Below, in pieces: positions 23,255 through 35,919 of a DNA stretch of 64,000 nucleotides. The stretch spans positions 26,299,792-26,363,791 of the forward strand of contig NW_004454163.1 of the NCBI RefSeq assembly GCF_000283155.1. Direction: 5' to 3'. Source of the stretch: Ceratotherium simum simum (taxonomy: Eukaryota; Chordata; Mammalia; Perissodactyla; Rhinocerotidae). Within the stretch, counting starts at the first letter, position 1, and every line of letters begins with the position of its first letter. A model generated the notes under the pieces. It was not told where the DNA came from. It saw nothing but the letters and a program-made list of their open reading frames with translations, and searched no databases. The translations under genes and the position numbers were made by a program.

Positions 23255-24483
23255 TCCATTTACAATATTACCCCATCCACCAAGTAATTCAAGGACCCCT
23301 AGAGAAGAGCCCATGGGACACAGTTTAGTGATACAGACGCAGATGTGCTCCAGGTGCCATTATTCCCCATCAAAGGTACCATACTGCAAAAGCCCAACAG
23401 CATTACTGGGTGGTGAAAGTTATGTCCTCAAATTACATTTTATAAAGCTCTCCAGTGTCTACAGACAGTAAAGGAATGTGCTCCAGCAACAGATTCAGAA
23501 ACAAACCAAACATCACCTCCAAAATCAACAAATTCTAAAGACGTCCTAGTATACAGGACTCATTTTGCACACCAAGGAGATGCTCAGCGCCAGGGATATT
23601 GATCTCGTGTAAGTGAGTTTTCCGGCTGGGGTGCATGCACCACATCGAAAGAAAAAAATGTGTATGGAGAAAATATGAAAGTTGACCAACCTATGACATG
23701 AAGTGATAAGTTCAGAAGAAATGTCTAAAATATTTGAGTGGACACAGTTGTTCAACACTTAAAGATCAATTTAAAACTCATTCTCATCTTGCAGTAGATA
23801 TCACACATATATAGATATAGATCTAAACAACTTTAGTCACAAACTCTAATATGTCTGATTTAGCTTCCAGAAACCTTTGTGACCTAATCAGCAAACAAAG
23901 CCTGCTGGGAACTAAGGTGGAAATTTAGTTGGAGATATTTTTCTCAGAAACGGGACACACTGAAATTATCTTTAACAAAGTGTAGAAGATAGTAAAGGAG
24001 GATGATTGAGTGACTTACAGGAGAGAAAAGTCAGAGTTAAATAGAAAATCAGAAACTGAAGCAGCCACATAGATTTGTTTTGTCCTGTTGGAAGCATTAC
24101 ATCCTTCAAAATGGAACATATACAAGAAAGTTTTCTGCCTTAAAGCATGTCAAGATCAGAATGACTACTTGGAGGCTTCGTTCTTAGGAGACAAAATTAC
24201 ATGGAATGTGAAGGTTTCTAAGAGGAAGTGGCCCAAACAGTCTTTCCTTTAGGTAGCTGAGGGTTCCCAGATGGGAAATATTCCCCCACCTGGACGTCCT
24301 AGACCAAGAAATGATCCACTGGTGACAGGGACACTACATGGCCTGTATGCTCTCACTCTTTGATCCAGCCCTAACTAAGAGAGGGGATTTTCCATGGGCC
24401 GGATCCAGCAAATGTTAAAGCAGGGAGAATGGAAGATGGCAGAAGTAAGTTCAGTGAGTCTTTGGTATAAAAGGAGGAGGGAG

Positions 24484-24705
24484 GGGCCGGCCCTGTGGCT
24501 TAGCGGTTAAGTGCGCGCGCTCCGCTGCTGGCGGCCTGGGATCAGATCCTGGGCGCGCACTGACGCACCGCTTCTCCGGCCCCAGGCCGCGTCCCACACG
24601 CAGCAACTGGAAGGATGTGCAGCTATGACATACAACTATCTACTAGGGCTTTGGGGAAAATAAATAAATAAAACATAAAGATATGCTTCGAGTTTAAAAA
24701 AAAAA
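24484..24705 (+). mobile_element. ERE SINE copy 1 (short type)
   Basis: A tRNA-derived equine repetitive element. It starts GGGCCGGCCC, with an A-box-like 'tggcttagcggttaag' and a degraded B box, the 'gtgcagctatgacatacaac' body and an AATAAATAAA plus poly(A) tail. It is flanked by a perfect 13-bp target-site duplication, AAAAGGAGGAGGG, at 24469-24481 and 24706-24718. This marks the genome as perissodactyl. Confidence 0.9.
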
Positions 24706-25734
24706 AAAAGGAGGAGGGTTAGGTTTATCTGTATACTATCTAAAGAAGAGAATCGTGGGACAAGGGACCAGGGAACTCTGTCATTCTCTGTAACCTCTGT
24801 AATTCTCTATGTTCCTCTTGCTGAATGCCCGGACTGTTTCGCTGTTGTGGGCAGTGTTAACTCTCTGGCAGCCTCCTTAAATGGTCCCAGCATTTTGCTT
24901 CAGGGATGTCCTCCTCATTTGCCTTCCTTCTAACTGCACTGACCTTCCTCCTATATTAACAGCCCCGAGTGCCCCTCCCACTCAGCTTCCGGCTTGGTGT
25001 CCTCTGCTCACGTGTCCCTGCCTGCACTCAGTAACCCCAGCTCCGGGGACTGCCATGAGATGTGCAAGCCATAATCTCAGGCTTGTACGGTGCCCCCCAA
25101 GCCAGGCCCTCGGGACATGACTGAGCAAGCCCACAGTACCCCAAGACCCAGGCCATCTCGGAAAAGCAGTCAGACAATTATCAGGGTAACCCCAAGAGCT
25201 GGGAACTAGGAGTCTGGCCTCCTCTGCTGCCAGTTTGGGGACACACAGAAGAAGCTCGAAGGATAAAATAGGCGGTAGCCTTGTGATGAAGAAAAATAGA
25301 CTAAGTCCCTCTGGGGAGGGAGAAATTGGCTATGGAAAGAGAGGCAGGAAGCTGGGGTGGGCAGATTGCTGACAGTTTCATAGAAAAACAGCCTCTTCAG
25401 AAACTTATTCATGACTTTGCATTCCCAGCAGTGTTCGAGTGAGCCAAATCAACTCTGGTGTTAAACCACTGAGATTTGGGGGTTAATTAATTACTAAAAC
25501 ATAACCTAGCTTATTCAGATTAATATCTTTGACTTTAAACTTTCAAAAACAGATATTGCCAAAAGATGGTGTACATATGGAAATTACCCCAATTTAACAT
25601 CTTGGTATCCAGCTACAGATCCTACCTCCCTCAAATAAGCTTGCATTCCTGGCCCCTAATTCCTCCTCCTGACATAGGATTGTTCTCCTCCTACTCTGCC
25701 CTAAAAACCCCACCACTGATGGCAGTCCTTATAT

Positions 25735-25895
25735 TTGCTGCTACTTTGACCTTTGGCTCATCTTGCTTTGTATTTTATGCTTTATACCTTGCACCCCAAC
25801 TAATGTAAGCTCCTTGAGGGCAAGGACCACACCCCTCACTTCTTTGTGTCCTTTGACTCCTTCACAGGAGGTACTCAGTAAGTGTTTGTTAATTG
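25735..25895 (+). repeat. LINE L2 3'-end remnant
   Basis: Contains 'taatgtaagctccttgaggg', then 'caaggaccacacc' and an ending 'tactcagtaagtgtttgtta', the classic L2 tail order. Confidence 0.7.
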
Positions 25896-26969
25896 CACAA
25901 TTGCTCAGACTTACCTGTGACTCTTCTTAGAGTTCTATCTGTAAAGTTCTGCAGCATCTAGTCCTGTCTCCTTGGTAGCATCATTTCTATCAACAGAAAA
26001 TGCTTCATTCAGTTTCAGAGATAGGAAGACAGTGTGGCTCAGTATGTGGTCTTTGCACTAAACAGCCTCATGTAGGAGAATTTACTCCTCAGTGGTCGGC
26101 CTGTCTCACCCAGCCAGAAAGTTCTGTTGTGGTTGTTAATGCTTTTCTTCTAAAGTAAATGGCACGTACTACTCAATTTCAGCATGAAGCTCACTGGGTA
26201 GTAGAGATAGTTTTTATGAGCAGATATATCCAGAAATCCCTTCAGATATTTGATTATGGCATTTCCCTCATATCCCCACCTGGAAGGATAGACATCAGCA
26301 TGTTAATTAACAATGGCTATCCCTGCATGGTGAAATTTTGATGCCTTTCTGTAATTTTCTAAATTTTCTCCAATAAACATTTATTTTTGTGATCTGGAAA
26401 AAAAAATGTTAGATTATTTTGTTTCTTCCACTTCTCCCCCCAAAAAACCCAATGATTCCATTCAGAATACAACTAAAAACAAGCTAGAATTCCCTCAGGA
26501 GATATTCAGGTCTTACCTATGGCTCAGCCCTGTCCCTAAGTGACCATCCTGACTGGATGAAGCACTGGGACTGCAGAGCGAGGTCTTTATCCATCAGCTA
26601 AAATGTTCAACCAAACAATAAAAGTTAAACAAGAAAAGCCAGTAGGCCCACATACTTTTATAGCCACGCACAGGAATATCAGTCTCCACAGAGAATTGTC
26701 CCAAATAACCCACTTGAGCTGGATGCCAATGTTGCCCCATTAATATTATACCACACTCCTTGTGGGGAGCCTGCAAAGTGGGAGCCAGCAGCTCCATGAA
26801 CCATGACTTCTGGCATTTGAGACCTGGCTCAAAACAGGAACAGGGGAAGGAAATGTCTTGGTCAGAGCAACCCCAGAATACTTCCTTTCCTCCATCTAGA
26901 AACAGGACTCCGAGGGATGATACATTCTAGGTGAATGGGCACTAAAAGTATGGGGTTCCCAGATTGAAG

Positions 26970-27100
26970 ACCAAAGGATATTAACATTGGAAGGCATTTC
27001 AGAGGCTCAGAGGAGTGACCTGACTTCTCCCAAGTCACACAGCTTGTAAATGACAGATGCAAGACTGGAACCTGTGTCCCTTGACTCTTCCTCTGGGCCC
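26970..27100 (-). repeat. MIR SINE remnant
   Basis: Reverse MIR blocks: 'tttcagaggctcagaggag', 'ctcccaagtcacacagcttg' and 'gcaagactggaacctgtgtc'. Confidence 0.65.
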
Positions 27101-27451
27101 CTACGCATGACATCGTGCTGAAAAAAGCACAGGGACATCAGAAACAAAGTGTGTCTTCCCCTTCCTGCATCCCTGTGGGCATCACCTCCTCTACCTCTTG
27201 CCTTAGTGGCCTACCCCGTGCTCTGCTCAGCTCTCAGACTGCTCTGATCAAAAGGCAACTGCTTAGATTTCAAACAACCACTGTTGTGCTGTAATTAGTA
27301 ATTAACTTGTTAGCATTCCAACAACAATGAACACACAATGGGGTTCACTGAAAATTAAAAACAAAAAAGTCAAAAAAAATTAAAGCAAAGTAGATTTAAA
27401 AGAAATATATAACTTGCCAAGTCTGGTCATTGAACCTACTTCTAATTCCTT

Positions 27452-27763
27452 CTTTTTTTTTTTTTTTTTGTGAGGAAGATCGGCCCTGAGCTAACATCCA
27501 TGCCAATCCTCCTCTTTTTGCTGAGGAAAACCGGCTCTGAGCTAACATCTATTGCCAATCCTCCTCTTTTTTTTCCCCTTTTTCTCCCCAAAGCCCCAGT
27601 AGATAGTTGTATGTCATAGCTGCACATCCTTCTAGTTGCTGTACGTGGGACACCGCCTCAGCATGTCCGGACAAGCAGTGCATTGGTGCGCGCCCGGGAT
27701 CCGAACCCCGGCCGCTAGCAGCAGAGCGCACGCACTTAACCGCTAAGCCATGGGGCCGGCCCC
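27452..27763 (-). mobile_element. ERE SINE copy 2 (long type)
   Basis: Read on the complement it starts GGGGCCGGCCCC near 27763, has the tRNA-like head, the 'ctatgacatacaactatcta' body and the extended tail with two 'agctaacat' units, then poly(A) (the T-run from 27452). A perfect 11-bp duplication, TCTAATTCCTT, flanks it at 27441-27451 and 27764-27774. It is the only one of the eight ERE copies on the minus strand. Confidence 0.9.
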
Positions 27764-27849
27764 TCTAATTCCTTTTGATAGACAAAAAGTTAATAATGGG
27801 GTAATATGTTGCCTTTGAGAAAGAAAGTTATATCTTACCTGGAGCCCCC

Positions 27850-28390
27850 AGGGATGCTTAACCTGGGGTCCACTAAGTGACCAACTGTCCCAGTATGCAT
27901 GGGACTGTCCAAGTTTTAGCACTGAAAGTCCTGGGTCCTGGGAAACAGTTGCTCACCCTAAATAGAATTCAAGTGGTCCATAAATCTAGATGGGAAACAA
28001 ATTACATCTTTATTTTGACTAATCTCTAACCGAAATGAAAAAATTTCCTTCAATTATGAAAGGAGGCAACAAATCATAGTGATATTAGCAATATCTGTGA
28101 CTCAGTCACCAACAGAAATCCTCGACAGTTTCATATCACATTAAATTACAGCAGATATCTTAATATATCATATATTCATCACGACTTTGAAATAAATAGG
28201 TATTAAAGCCACCACGAGATCTTATTTAATGAGTTAATTTAAGAAATACATATTACTATATCAAAAATTGTTTTTACTATTTTGATAGTTATGTGCAATA
28301 TAATTGCATTTTAAAAATTATGAAACATGGTCTTTAGGCTTCACTAGATTGCCAAAGAGATACAACAGCACAAAAAAGTTAAGCACTATA
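27850..28390 (+). mobile_element. hAT-like DNA-transposon remnant, split by a smaller element
   Basis: The ends are an inverted pair: near the start 'gcttaacctggggtcc' and near the end 'caaaaaagttaagcac'. The inside has 'catctttattttgactaa', 'gtcaccaacagaaatc' and 'cttcactagattgccaaag'. The match is interrupted at 27877-27962 by another transposon. No transposase frame survives. Confidence 0.6.
27877..27962. mobile_element. Small inverted-repeat DNA transposon nested in the hAT-like element
   Basis: Starts 'agtgaccaactgtcccagt' and ends 'ggaaacagttgctcaccct', which are near-complementary. It sits between TA dinucleotides, consistent with a TA-target element. Its insertion breaks the surrounding element after 'ggggtccac'. 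Confidence 0.5.
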
Positions 28391-28399
28391 GAGGCACCG

Positions 28400-29890
28400 T
28401 GCAGAACCTGAGAAACTAACTTTCTAGTAGCGGAATGATGTACCAGGGAGTATGCTAAAGGATTTTAAAACATGATCTCATTTTATCCTCTCTACTCTCT
28501 ACTACCCTCTAAGGTGCTTACTAACCTCCCAAGGTCATGCTGATGAAGTCCATGCACTTAACCATCAGGCAATCTGACCTTTCCAGGGCAGACGTGGGAC
28601 TAGGAATCTCCCCTCCTGATTCTTAGCACAGGATACATCCCCTGGGGAATGTCTGGGGACAAAGAGGTCCTATTTAGCTGCACACAAATTGGAAGGCTGC
28701 TTCCTGCTCTACCTAAGAGACTGGATTTATTTATAAATAAATTTATTTATTTATAAGAGTCTCAGTCCAACCTAACTCTGAGCACAGTGCTTGTTCCCTT
28801 GTCTAAATCCCACTCCCTTCTCAAGACCTTAGGGAGGTTCACTAACTTTTGGAGCATTTTCCAGTCACCTCCTAGATATTTTCTACTCTCTATTGCTTTT
28901 AAATACAAATGTATATCACCCATTGGATTCTTTCTAGGAATGGATTCTAGTCAGATGTCTCTTCTAGGAAACTGAATTCCATCAACATGACATTATTACA
29001 TTTCAGAATGGCTAGAACCCTAGTCACTTAGAACTCTTCTTCTCAGTTCCTTCAAAGCTTTGGCAGCACAGAAGTGACACTAATAGTTTATAATCTTGAG
29101 TCTTATAAATATAGGTTAATCAGTTTGCCTCTAAAGATGGGAAAAAAAAGGGTAACTGCTGTAAAGGCGACCCATTATTTTCATATTATCAGAGCAGAGG
29201 AAAGAGGGATCCATTTTTCATCCTATTGAGAAATTAGCTTCGTTTCAACAATAGTTTTTAACCTAGAAATGTCAATGTCTTACTACTAGAAAGTCTTTAT
29301 TATTCCACAGGCATGGAAGGCAGCAGCCCATTGACTGGAAGGGCTAGAGGCCTTTCTAAAACCCCTCTCACTGCCCTGCAAGCAGCTGTGCTGACAGAAC
29401 CTGACACATCATCAGATCAAACAGAACCCATGAAATCACACATCACGTCCAACTCCTAGATCCACACTGCTGCTGATAATGAGGCTGTCACCTCGTGTGG
29501 TCTTAGATGTTTTAGAGACCCTTATTGACAGGATAACTATTCCTCCCCATTTGCCCATGACAGGAGCAGTTTACAACTCTTCTCCTGGCATAATTATTAA
29601 GGGAGCTTCATCTCCCTCTCAAGAATGTCATGATGTGAACAATTCATAATAATAATATCACCCTAGTTATTGATAATCTGGTTCAACCACTTCTTTTCAT
29701 AAAGGAGGAAACTAAAACCCGGATAAGTGAAGTGACTGGTACAAGCTCACAAAGTGAGGTGCTGGCACCGACTTACTTCTCCCATGCTATTAATCTAGGC
29801 TTGACCTAGCATCTCCATTCATCTGTATCTTCATGATTACAGATACTTTGCTAATATTACTCTGTTTTCCCATATCTATAGGCTGGATTT
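28400..29890. other. Intergenic DNA, no gene seen
   Basis: Mostly unique sequence with an AT palindrome at 28725-28742 and a MIR-like remnant near 29650-29780. No coding signal. Confidence 0.5.
29650..29780 (-). repeat. MIR-like remnant
   Basis: Blocks 'aaaggaggaaactaaaaccc', 'gtgaagtgactggtacaagc' and 'tcacaaagtgaggtgctgg' fit reverse MIR. Diverged. Confidence 0.5.
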
Positions 29891-29894
29891 TTCT

Positions 29895-30130
29895 TTTTTC
29901 CTATTGAAGTATAGTTTACATACAATAAAGTACACAGATCTTAAGTATTCAGTTTCAAGAATTTTGACACCCAAAACAACATAAAAAATATTTCAACCAA
30001 TCCTAAAATTTTCATTCAGCCCCTTTCAGTCAATTCCCCCACCCCAGAGGCAAACACATCCTGATTTTTATCCCCATAGATTACTTTCCCTGTTCTTGGA
30101 GTTCACATACAATGAATCATACAGCTTATA
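29895..30130 (-). repeat. Ancient L1 3'-end fragment (antisense)
   Basis: The order 'tattgaagtatagtttacat', 'acagatcttaagtattcag', 'cccctttcagtcaattccc' and 'caatgaatcatacagc' is that of an antisense L1M 3' UTR. Confidence 0.65.
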
Positions 30131-31240
30131 GCTCTAGAAGGGGGAGAGGAAGCGTAATCACTGTAAAATACACACAGCCAAAGCCTTATCCATAACAGAG
30201 GTCCACTCTTCAGAAAAAACATTTTGTCAGAGCCTTATGCCAGCTGAAGGAAGGGGATTTCTCTCATTCTAGCCCCCCACAGCCTTCCTGTCTCACCTAA
30301 GAGGGAAAAATGCAATCAACAAGGGGTGAGAAATTCAAGAAAATAGACTTGGAGTTGTGAAGGTCACAGCCCTGAGACACCGGCCCACTAGAAGACTGAG
30401 ATTCAGATTAGAGGATGTTCCCCCTCTCCCCACCTTACCACCACACCAGTGTAATAACAGTGGCTGACAGCTGAAAGCTACAAGACAGATTCTCTCTGAG
30501 GAGGAGTACTTAGGGAAGCCCAAAGTCAGGAGGACACTAAAACAAGGACACAAGAAGCAGCTGAATCCTCTGGTACCTGTAACTATGGCAAATATTAAAT
30601 ACAGTGCATGTCTTAGCCAGATTAATATAAATCCTCACACTAAAGCGCCATTTACCTTGGTTGCTAGTACCCAAAACAATATGCCTGGCTTTAAAGGAAA
30701 AATTACAAGGCAAACCAAAATGAAAGAAGAAAAAAAGTCTCAATAAACAATCAGCAGACCCAGACTCAGATGTGACACAGATGTTGAAGTATCAGACAGG
30801 AAATTTTGAATAACTATGATTACTATGGTAAGCACTCTAATGCAGAAGAAGACAACATGCAAGAACAAAGGGGTAATGGGTAGAGATGGAAACTCTAAGA
30901 AAGAATCAAAAGGAAATGCTAGAAATCAACAACAGTGTAACAGAAACAAAGAATGCCTTGATGGGTTCACCAGTAGACTGGACATGGCCAAGGAAAGAAT
31001 CAGTAAGCCTGAAGATAGGTCAACAGAAACTCCCCAAACTGAAACACAAAGAGAAAAAAAGAATGAAAAAAGATAACAGAACATCCAAAAACTGGGAAAA
31101 TACCAAAAGGTGCAACATAACGCATAATTGGAATACCAGGAGAAGAAAGAAAATGGCGTAGAAGAAATATTTGAAGTGATAATGGCCAAGAGCTTTCCAA
31201 AATTAGTGACACCAAACCACAGACCCAGGAAGCTCAGAGT
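30131..31240 (+). repeat. HAL1/L1M-type LINE: 5' region and degraded ORF1
   Basis: The 5' part includes 'agccaaagccttatccataa' and 'agccttatgccagctgaagg'. From about 30760 it reads as L1 ORF1-like coding sequence ('gacacagatgttgaagtatc', 'acatgcaagaacaaagggg', 'agaaagaatcaaaaggaaat'), ending near 'agacccaggaagctcagag'. The ORF1 coiled-coil region is broken into short frames in two phases (30816-31076 and 30886-31161), so it is not functional. Confidence 0.65.
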
Positions 31241-33440
31241 TACTGATTTTTTGGTCTACCTTTTCTGTCAATTGCTGAGAGGGTGTAAAATCACCAACCA
31301 CGATTGTAGCTTTGTCTATTTCTCCCTATAGAAAGATCAATTTGTGTCATGATATTGAAGTTCTCTTATTAGGTGCATGAACATTTAGGAACATTAAATC
31401 TTCTTGATGAATTGACCCCTTTATCATTATAATATATCCTTCTTTGTCTCCGGTAAGACTCTTGCCTGGAAGTCACTTTTTCTGCTAGTAAGCTACACCA
31501 ACTTTCTCAAGCTTAGAATGTGGATAGTATACGTTTTTCCACCCTTCTACTTTTGATCTGTTTGTGTCTTTATTTTTAAAGTGTGATCATGTAAATAGCA
31601 TATAAATTGTGTGTGTGTTCTATCTAGTCTGACAACCACTGCCTTTTATGTGGGGTATTCAGATAATTTGCATTTAATTAATCATATATATGCATCTATT
31701 TAAAACCTTCATCTCGGTATCTGTTCTCTCTTTATCTCTTCTGTTCTTTGTTTCTGTTCCTCCTTTCCAAGCTTCAAGTTAATCAAGTATTTTTAGTAAT
31801 CCATTTTATATCCTTTACTGTCTTTTTAGCTATACTTCTTAGCACTACTTTTTTTATTTGTTGCCCTAGAAATTGTAATATGCATCTCTAACTTATCAAA
31901 ACCTAATTTCAAATAATGTTATACAGCTTCACTAACATTGTAAGAAACTTAAAACAGTATAATCCAATTTTTCCTTCCCCTAACCCTTGTACTCCTGTTC
32001 TCATATGTGTTACTTCTAAATATGTTATAATTACCCCAGAATATATTGTTATTGGTTTTACTTTAAGCAGCCCATATTCTTTTAAAGAAATGTAAATATA
32101 CACACACAGAGATACATATAGATGTATCTATCTAATAATTTTTAAAGGGTATTTTATATTTATCCAGATAATTATCTTTTTTGTTGCTCTTCAATCCCCA
32201 TCAATATCCAGGATTCCATTTGGTATCATTTCCCTTTAGCCTGGAGAACTTCCTTTAGTATTTCTTGTAGTGCAAGTCTGCTGAAGATTAATTCTCTCAG
32301 CTTTAGTGTGTCTGGAAAAGTCTTTATTTTAACAGTTTAAAATGTCTTTAATAATTAAATTTAATAATTTAAAATGTCTTTAATTTAATTTAATAATCCA
32401 GTATGTGATTGTGTCAAATGAATTCATTTCTGATATTATATTTTTCATTTTTAGCCTTTCCGTTTGTTTCTTTTGTACACTTTTCATCTCTCTGCTGAAA
32501 TTCCTCATGCGTTCACACATGTTGTCCACCTTTTCCACTAGTTCCTCTAACATATTTGTCGTAGTTATTTTAAAGTTTTGTCTAATAATTCCAACTCTGG
32601 GCCTTCTCTGAGCCTAATTCTTTTAACTGTTCCCTCTCTTCACCAGGATCACGTTTTCTTGCTTTTCCATGTCTTGCAATTTTTTTTGTATGCCAAACGC
32701 TATGTGTTCTAAAAAATGGTAGAGATTGAAGTTAATAATATTTACTCCCAGAAAAGGGCACATCCTTTCAAGCTCTAGCATAAGGGACTGAGTCAAACTA
32801 ATCTAGAGCTGAGGTGAATCTGGGCTTTGCTGTAACTTTAGTTAGATTCAATTCATCACCTGGCTTCAGATGTTTTGTGGATAGGTCAAGACTTTCCATC
32901 CAGGACGACTTGGAATCTGAGCAATTGCAGGATTCTGAAGATCTCTTTATGCTTGAAAGTCCAGCCACCAGTTTTCCAAACCATGGGGGATATCTTTCTT
33001 TTCTTTACAGCCCTGCTACCAGATTTAGGGGAACTAGGGAGTTCTCTTTGCTCTCCAGGCTTGCCCTTGGCTTTATGTACATGGAAATATATCTCTCTCT
33101 GCGATGCTTCGCTATTCCCAGCCTTCAGAGGAGCACTGTAATGCACACTGTGAAGGTCTGAAGTGGCCTGAGGGTCATTTACTGCCCCATTCCACACATT
33201 CAGCGGGGACTTCCTTTTTCTTGATGAAGACCAGGATAAGCTCCAAATGTTCTCCTCTCTGCCCCTAGCTTTCAGTAGGATGCTGCAGTGTACTCAGTGA
33301 AAACTCAAAGTAACTGGGATGGAATTCTCTCAGGTCTCCTGATCCACCCACAGCCTTCAGTGCCAAGGCCTTGCACCTGCAGAAGAATCTATGTGTCTCA
33401 AAGGAGTTTTCTCTTAGCTGTTGTTCCCTGCTTCCAGTCT
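31241..33440 (-). repeat. Ancient L1 fragment(s), antisense
   Basis: Between 31241 and about 32330 the reverse strand matches the L1 ORF2 endonuclease end and linker. In window orientation the order is 'ggtctaccttttctgtcaat', 'cccctttatcattataatat', 'cttcctttagtatttcttgt'. From 32400 to about 33440 it resembles the 5' region of an old L1 (for example 'aattccaactctgggccttc'), with lower certainty. All frames are disrupted. Confidence 0.5.
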
Positions 33441-33448
33441 TTGGTATA

Positions 33449-33903
33449 TGTTACAGGTTGAATTTTGTTCCCCCAAAATTTATATTTTGAGGTCTTAGTC
33501 CCCAGTACCTCAGAATGTGACCTTATTTGTCATTGCAGATATAATTAGTTAAGATGAGGTCATACTGGAGTAAGGTGGGCCCAGAATCCAATATGACTGG
33601 TGTCCTTACGCAAAGGAGACATTTGGACACAGACACACACAGGGAGAACGTCATGTGACGATAAAGGCAGAGATTGAAGTGATGCTTCTACAAGCCAAGG
33701 AACACCAAAAATTGCCACTAAACCATCAGAAGCTAGGAGAGAGCCATGGAACAGATTCTTCTTCACATCCCTAGAAGGAAAAAACCTGCCTGACACCATT
33801 ATCTCAGACTTCTAGCTTTCAGAAATGTAAGAGAATAAATTTCTGTTGTTTAAGCTACTCAGCCATGGTATTTTGTTACATCAGCCCTAGGAAACTAAGA
33901 GTA
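33449..33903 (+). mobile_element. Solitary ERVL-MaLR LTR (MLT1-type)
   Basis: Sense-strand MaLR LTR: it starts 'tgttacaggttgaattttgt', then 'agtacctcagaatgtgacct', 'tccaatatgactggtgtcct', the AATAAA-containing 'gagaataaatttctgttgtt' and the end 'cagccctaggaaactaaga'. It belongs to the same family as the copy at 22809-23254 but in the opposite orientation. No viral genes are attached. Confidence 0.8.
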
Positions 33904-34024
33904 TACTATCTCCATGTACTCCATGAAGCCCATTAGAAAGTGTTTATGGATGGGTGCAGACCTGCTCTGTGGCTGGGACTCCTTAATATACTAATTGGTC
34001 ATGCCAGCCCACATGTGGCCTGGC

Positions 34025-34895
34025 CTAAAATTTCATTGAGGGCAAAAGATTAGAACAGACACTTCATCAAAGAAGATATACAGATGGCAAACAAGCACAT
34101 TAAAAGATGCTCAACATCATTATTCATTAAGGAAATGCAAATTAAAACACAATAAAATGCCACTACATACTCATTTAAATGGCTAAAATTAAAAAGACTG
34201 ACTCTACCCAAGTATTGGTGAGGACAAGGAGAAACCAGTACTCTCATACATTGCTGGTGGGAATGTAAAATGGTAGAACCACTTTGGAAAACAGTTTGTG
34301 GTTTCTTAAAAACTTAAACACATATCTGCTCTATGATCTGGCCATTCCACTCCTTGGTATTTATCTACTCAAGAAAGGAAAGAATATGTCCATACAAAGA
34401 CTCATGCACAAATACTCACAGCAGCTCTATTTGTAGCAGCCAAAAACTGGAAACAATCAAAATGTCCATCAGCAGATGAATAGATAAAAAATTGTGCTAC
34501 AGCCACACAATGGAATACTACTCCCCAATAAAAAGGAATGAACTATTGATACACTCAACAATGTAGATGAATCTCAAAATAATTATGCTGAGCAAAAGAA
34601 GCTAAACCTAAAAGAATGCATACTGCATGACTCCATTTATACAAAATTCTTGAAAATACAAATAAATCTATAGTGACAAAAATAAATCATTGCTTGCCTG
34701 GGGCTGGGGAAGAGTGAGGTGGTGAAGGTTGAGAAGGAATGACTACAAGGGGGGCACAAAGAAACTTTTGAAGGTAATATGGTCATTATTTTGATGGTGG
34801 TGATGGTTTCATGGGTGTACAATGAGGTCAAAACTGATTAAATTTTACACTTTAAATTTTTGAAATTTATTATATATCAATTATAAATTAATAGA
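34025..34895 (+). repeat. Ancient L1 3' end (ORF2 C-terminus to 3' UTR)
   Basis: Typical L1 phrases in order: 'gaaatgcaaattaaaacaca', 'cattgctggtgggaatgtaa', 'caatggaatactactcccca', 'atgactccatttatac', then the 3' UTR with 'gatggtttcatgggtgtac'. Degraded by stops. Confidence 0.8.
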
Positions 34896-35061
34896 ATGCT
34901 TCATTGTTTTTTAAGTTATCTGAAGTTCAGCTGGCTTCTTATCCCTGTCTCTGGCATGTTTTTCTCCTTCCCACTGCCCTGCTCTTCCCACCTCACTTCC
35001 CTCATCACTTCCTGGATTGTATTTCATCTAAGTTTCTTTCTATCCTCATCTCTCTGATGGG

Positions 35062-35513
35062 TTTTTTTTTTTAATTGTGGCAAAATATAGATAACTTAAA
35101 ACTTACCATTTTAATCATTTTTAAGTGCACAGTTCAGTGGCATTAAGTATATTCACATTGTCGTGCAACCATCATCACCATCCATCTTCAGAATTTTTTC
35201 ATCTTCCCAAACTGAAACTCCATACCCATTAAACAATATCTCTCTATTCTCCCTCTCCCCAGCCCTTGACAACCACCATTCTTCTTTCTGTTTGACTACT
35301 CTAGATACCTCATGTAGTAAGCAGAATCATTCATATTTGTCCTTTTGTGACTAAATTGTTTCACTTAACATAATGTCCTCAAGATTCATCCACATTGTAG
35401 CATGTGTCAGAATTTCTTTCCTTTTTAAGGCTGAATAATATTCCCTTGTATGTATATACCAAGTTTTGTTAATCTATTTATCCATCCATGGACACTTGTG
35501 TTGCTACTGTGTC
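35062..35513 (-). repeat. L1 3'-end fragment (antisense)
   Basis: In window orientation the order 'ttaattgtggcaaaatatag', 'agtgcacagttcagtggcat', 'caaccatcatcaccatccat', 'tcatccacattgtagcatgt' and 'aggctgaataatattccct' is that of an antisense L1MB-like 3' end. Confidence 0.75.
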
Positions 35514-35919
35514 TGATGCTTTTAAAGTTATGATTTTGTAGCTTATCTGGCTTAATCTCCTTCTTAAGGTAGAAGCAGTGGTCTCTTATAACTTCCTACT
35601 CCCTAACCAGAATCAGAAGTCTTCTATGTATTGTGCTATAATCTCACTTTTTTTTTTTATGTAACATGAAATCCTAGAATTGAGGGAAGGGTATCCATAT
35701 TCTATCAAATGAAGGAAAATGAATCATTAAAAACTCCATAAATAATAAATCCTCAGACTTGTAAAGGTATTTATGGTTTTCAACATCTGAAATGAGAAAA
35801 CTGGGGCATAAACGGGCAGACAGTTACAACTGAACAGATACTAGACTTCACATGTCTTGATTCACAGTTGAGCTGTTTCCCTGCTACACAGTGTTGCCTC
35901 TGTAGCATTAGCAAGAGAA

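Larger units (their letters stand above)
19330..24480. other. Intergenic DNA with old repeats, no gene seen
   Basis: No coding exon is recognised. The stretch carries an L2 end (19730-20030), an unnamed ancient repeat (20400-20570), a MIR (21190-21320), an antisense L1-type 3' end (21430-21840), a hAT-like copy (22560-22755) and a MaLR LTR (22809-23254). The remainder, about 23.3-24.4 kb, looks unique. Confidence 0.6.
24720..27440. other. Intergenic DNA, no gene seen
   Basis: Mostly unique-looking sequence with an L2 end (about 25735-25895) and a MIR (about 26970-27100). Open frames are short and carry no family signature. Confidence 0.55.

Noticed and set aside
24484..24600. tRNA gene suggested by A-box and B-box motifs in the ERE copies
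   Set aside because: The motifs are the tRNA-derived promoter of the SINE. The elements have poly(A) tails and target duplications and no tRNA cloverleaf end.
22809..33903. The two MLT1-type LTRs as ends of one provirus
   Set aside because: They are about 10 kb apart, in opposite orientation, and the DNA between is L2, MIR, ERE and L1 with no retroviral genes. They are two independent solitary LTRs.
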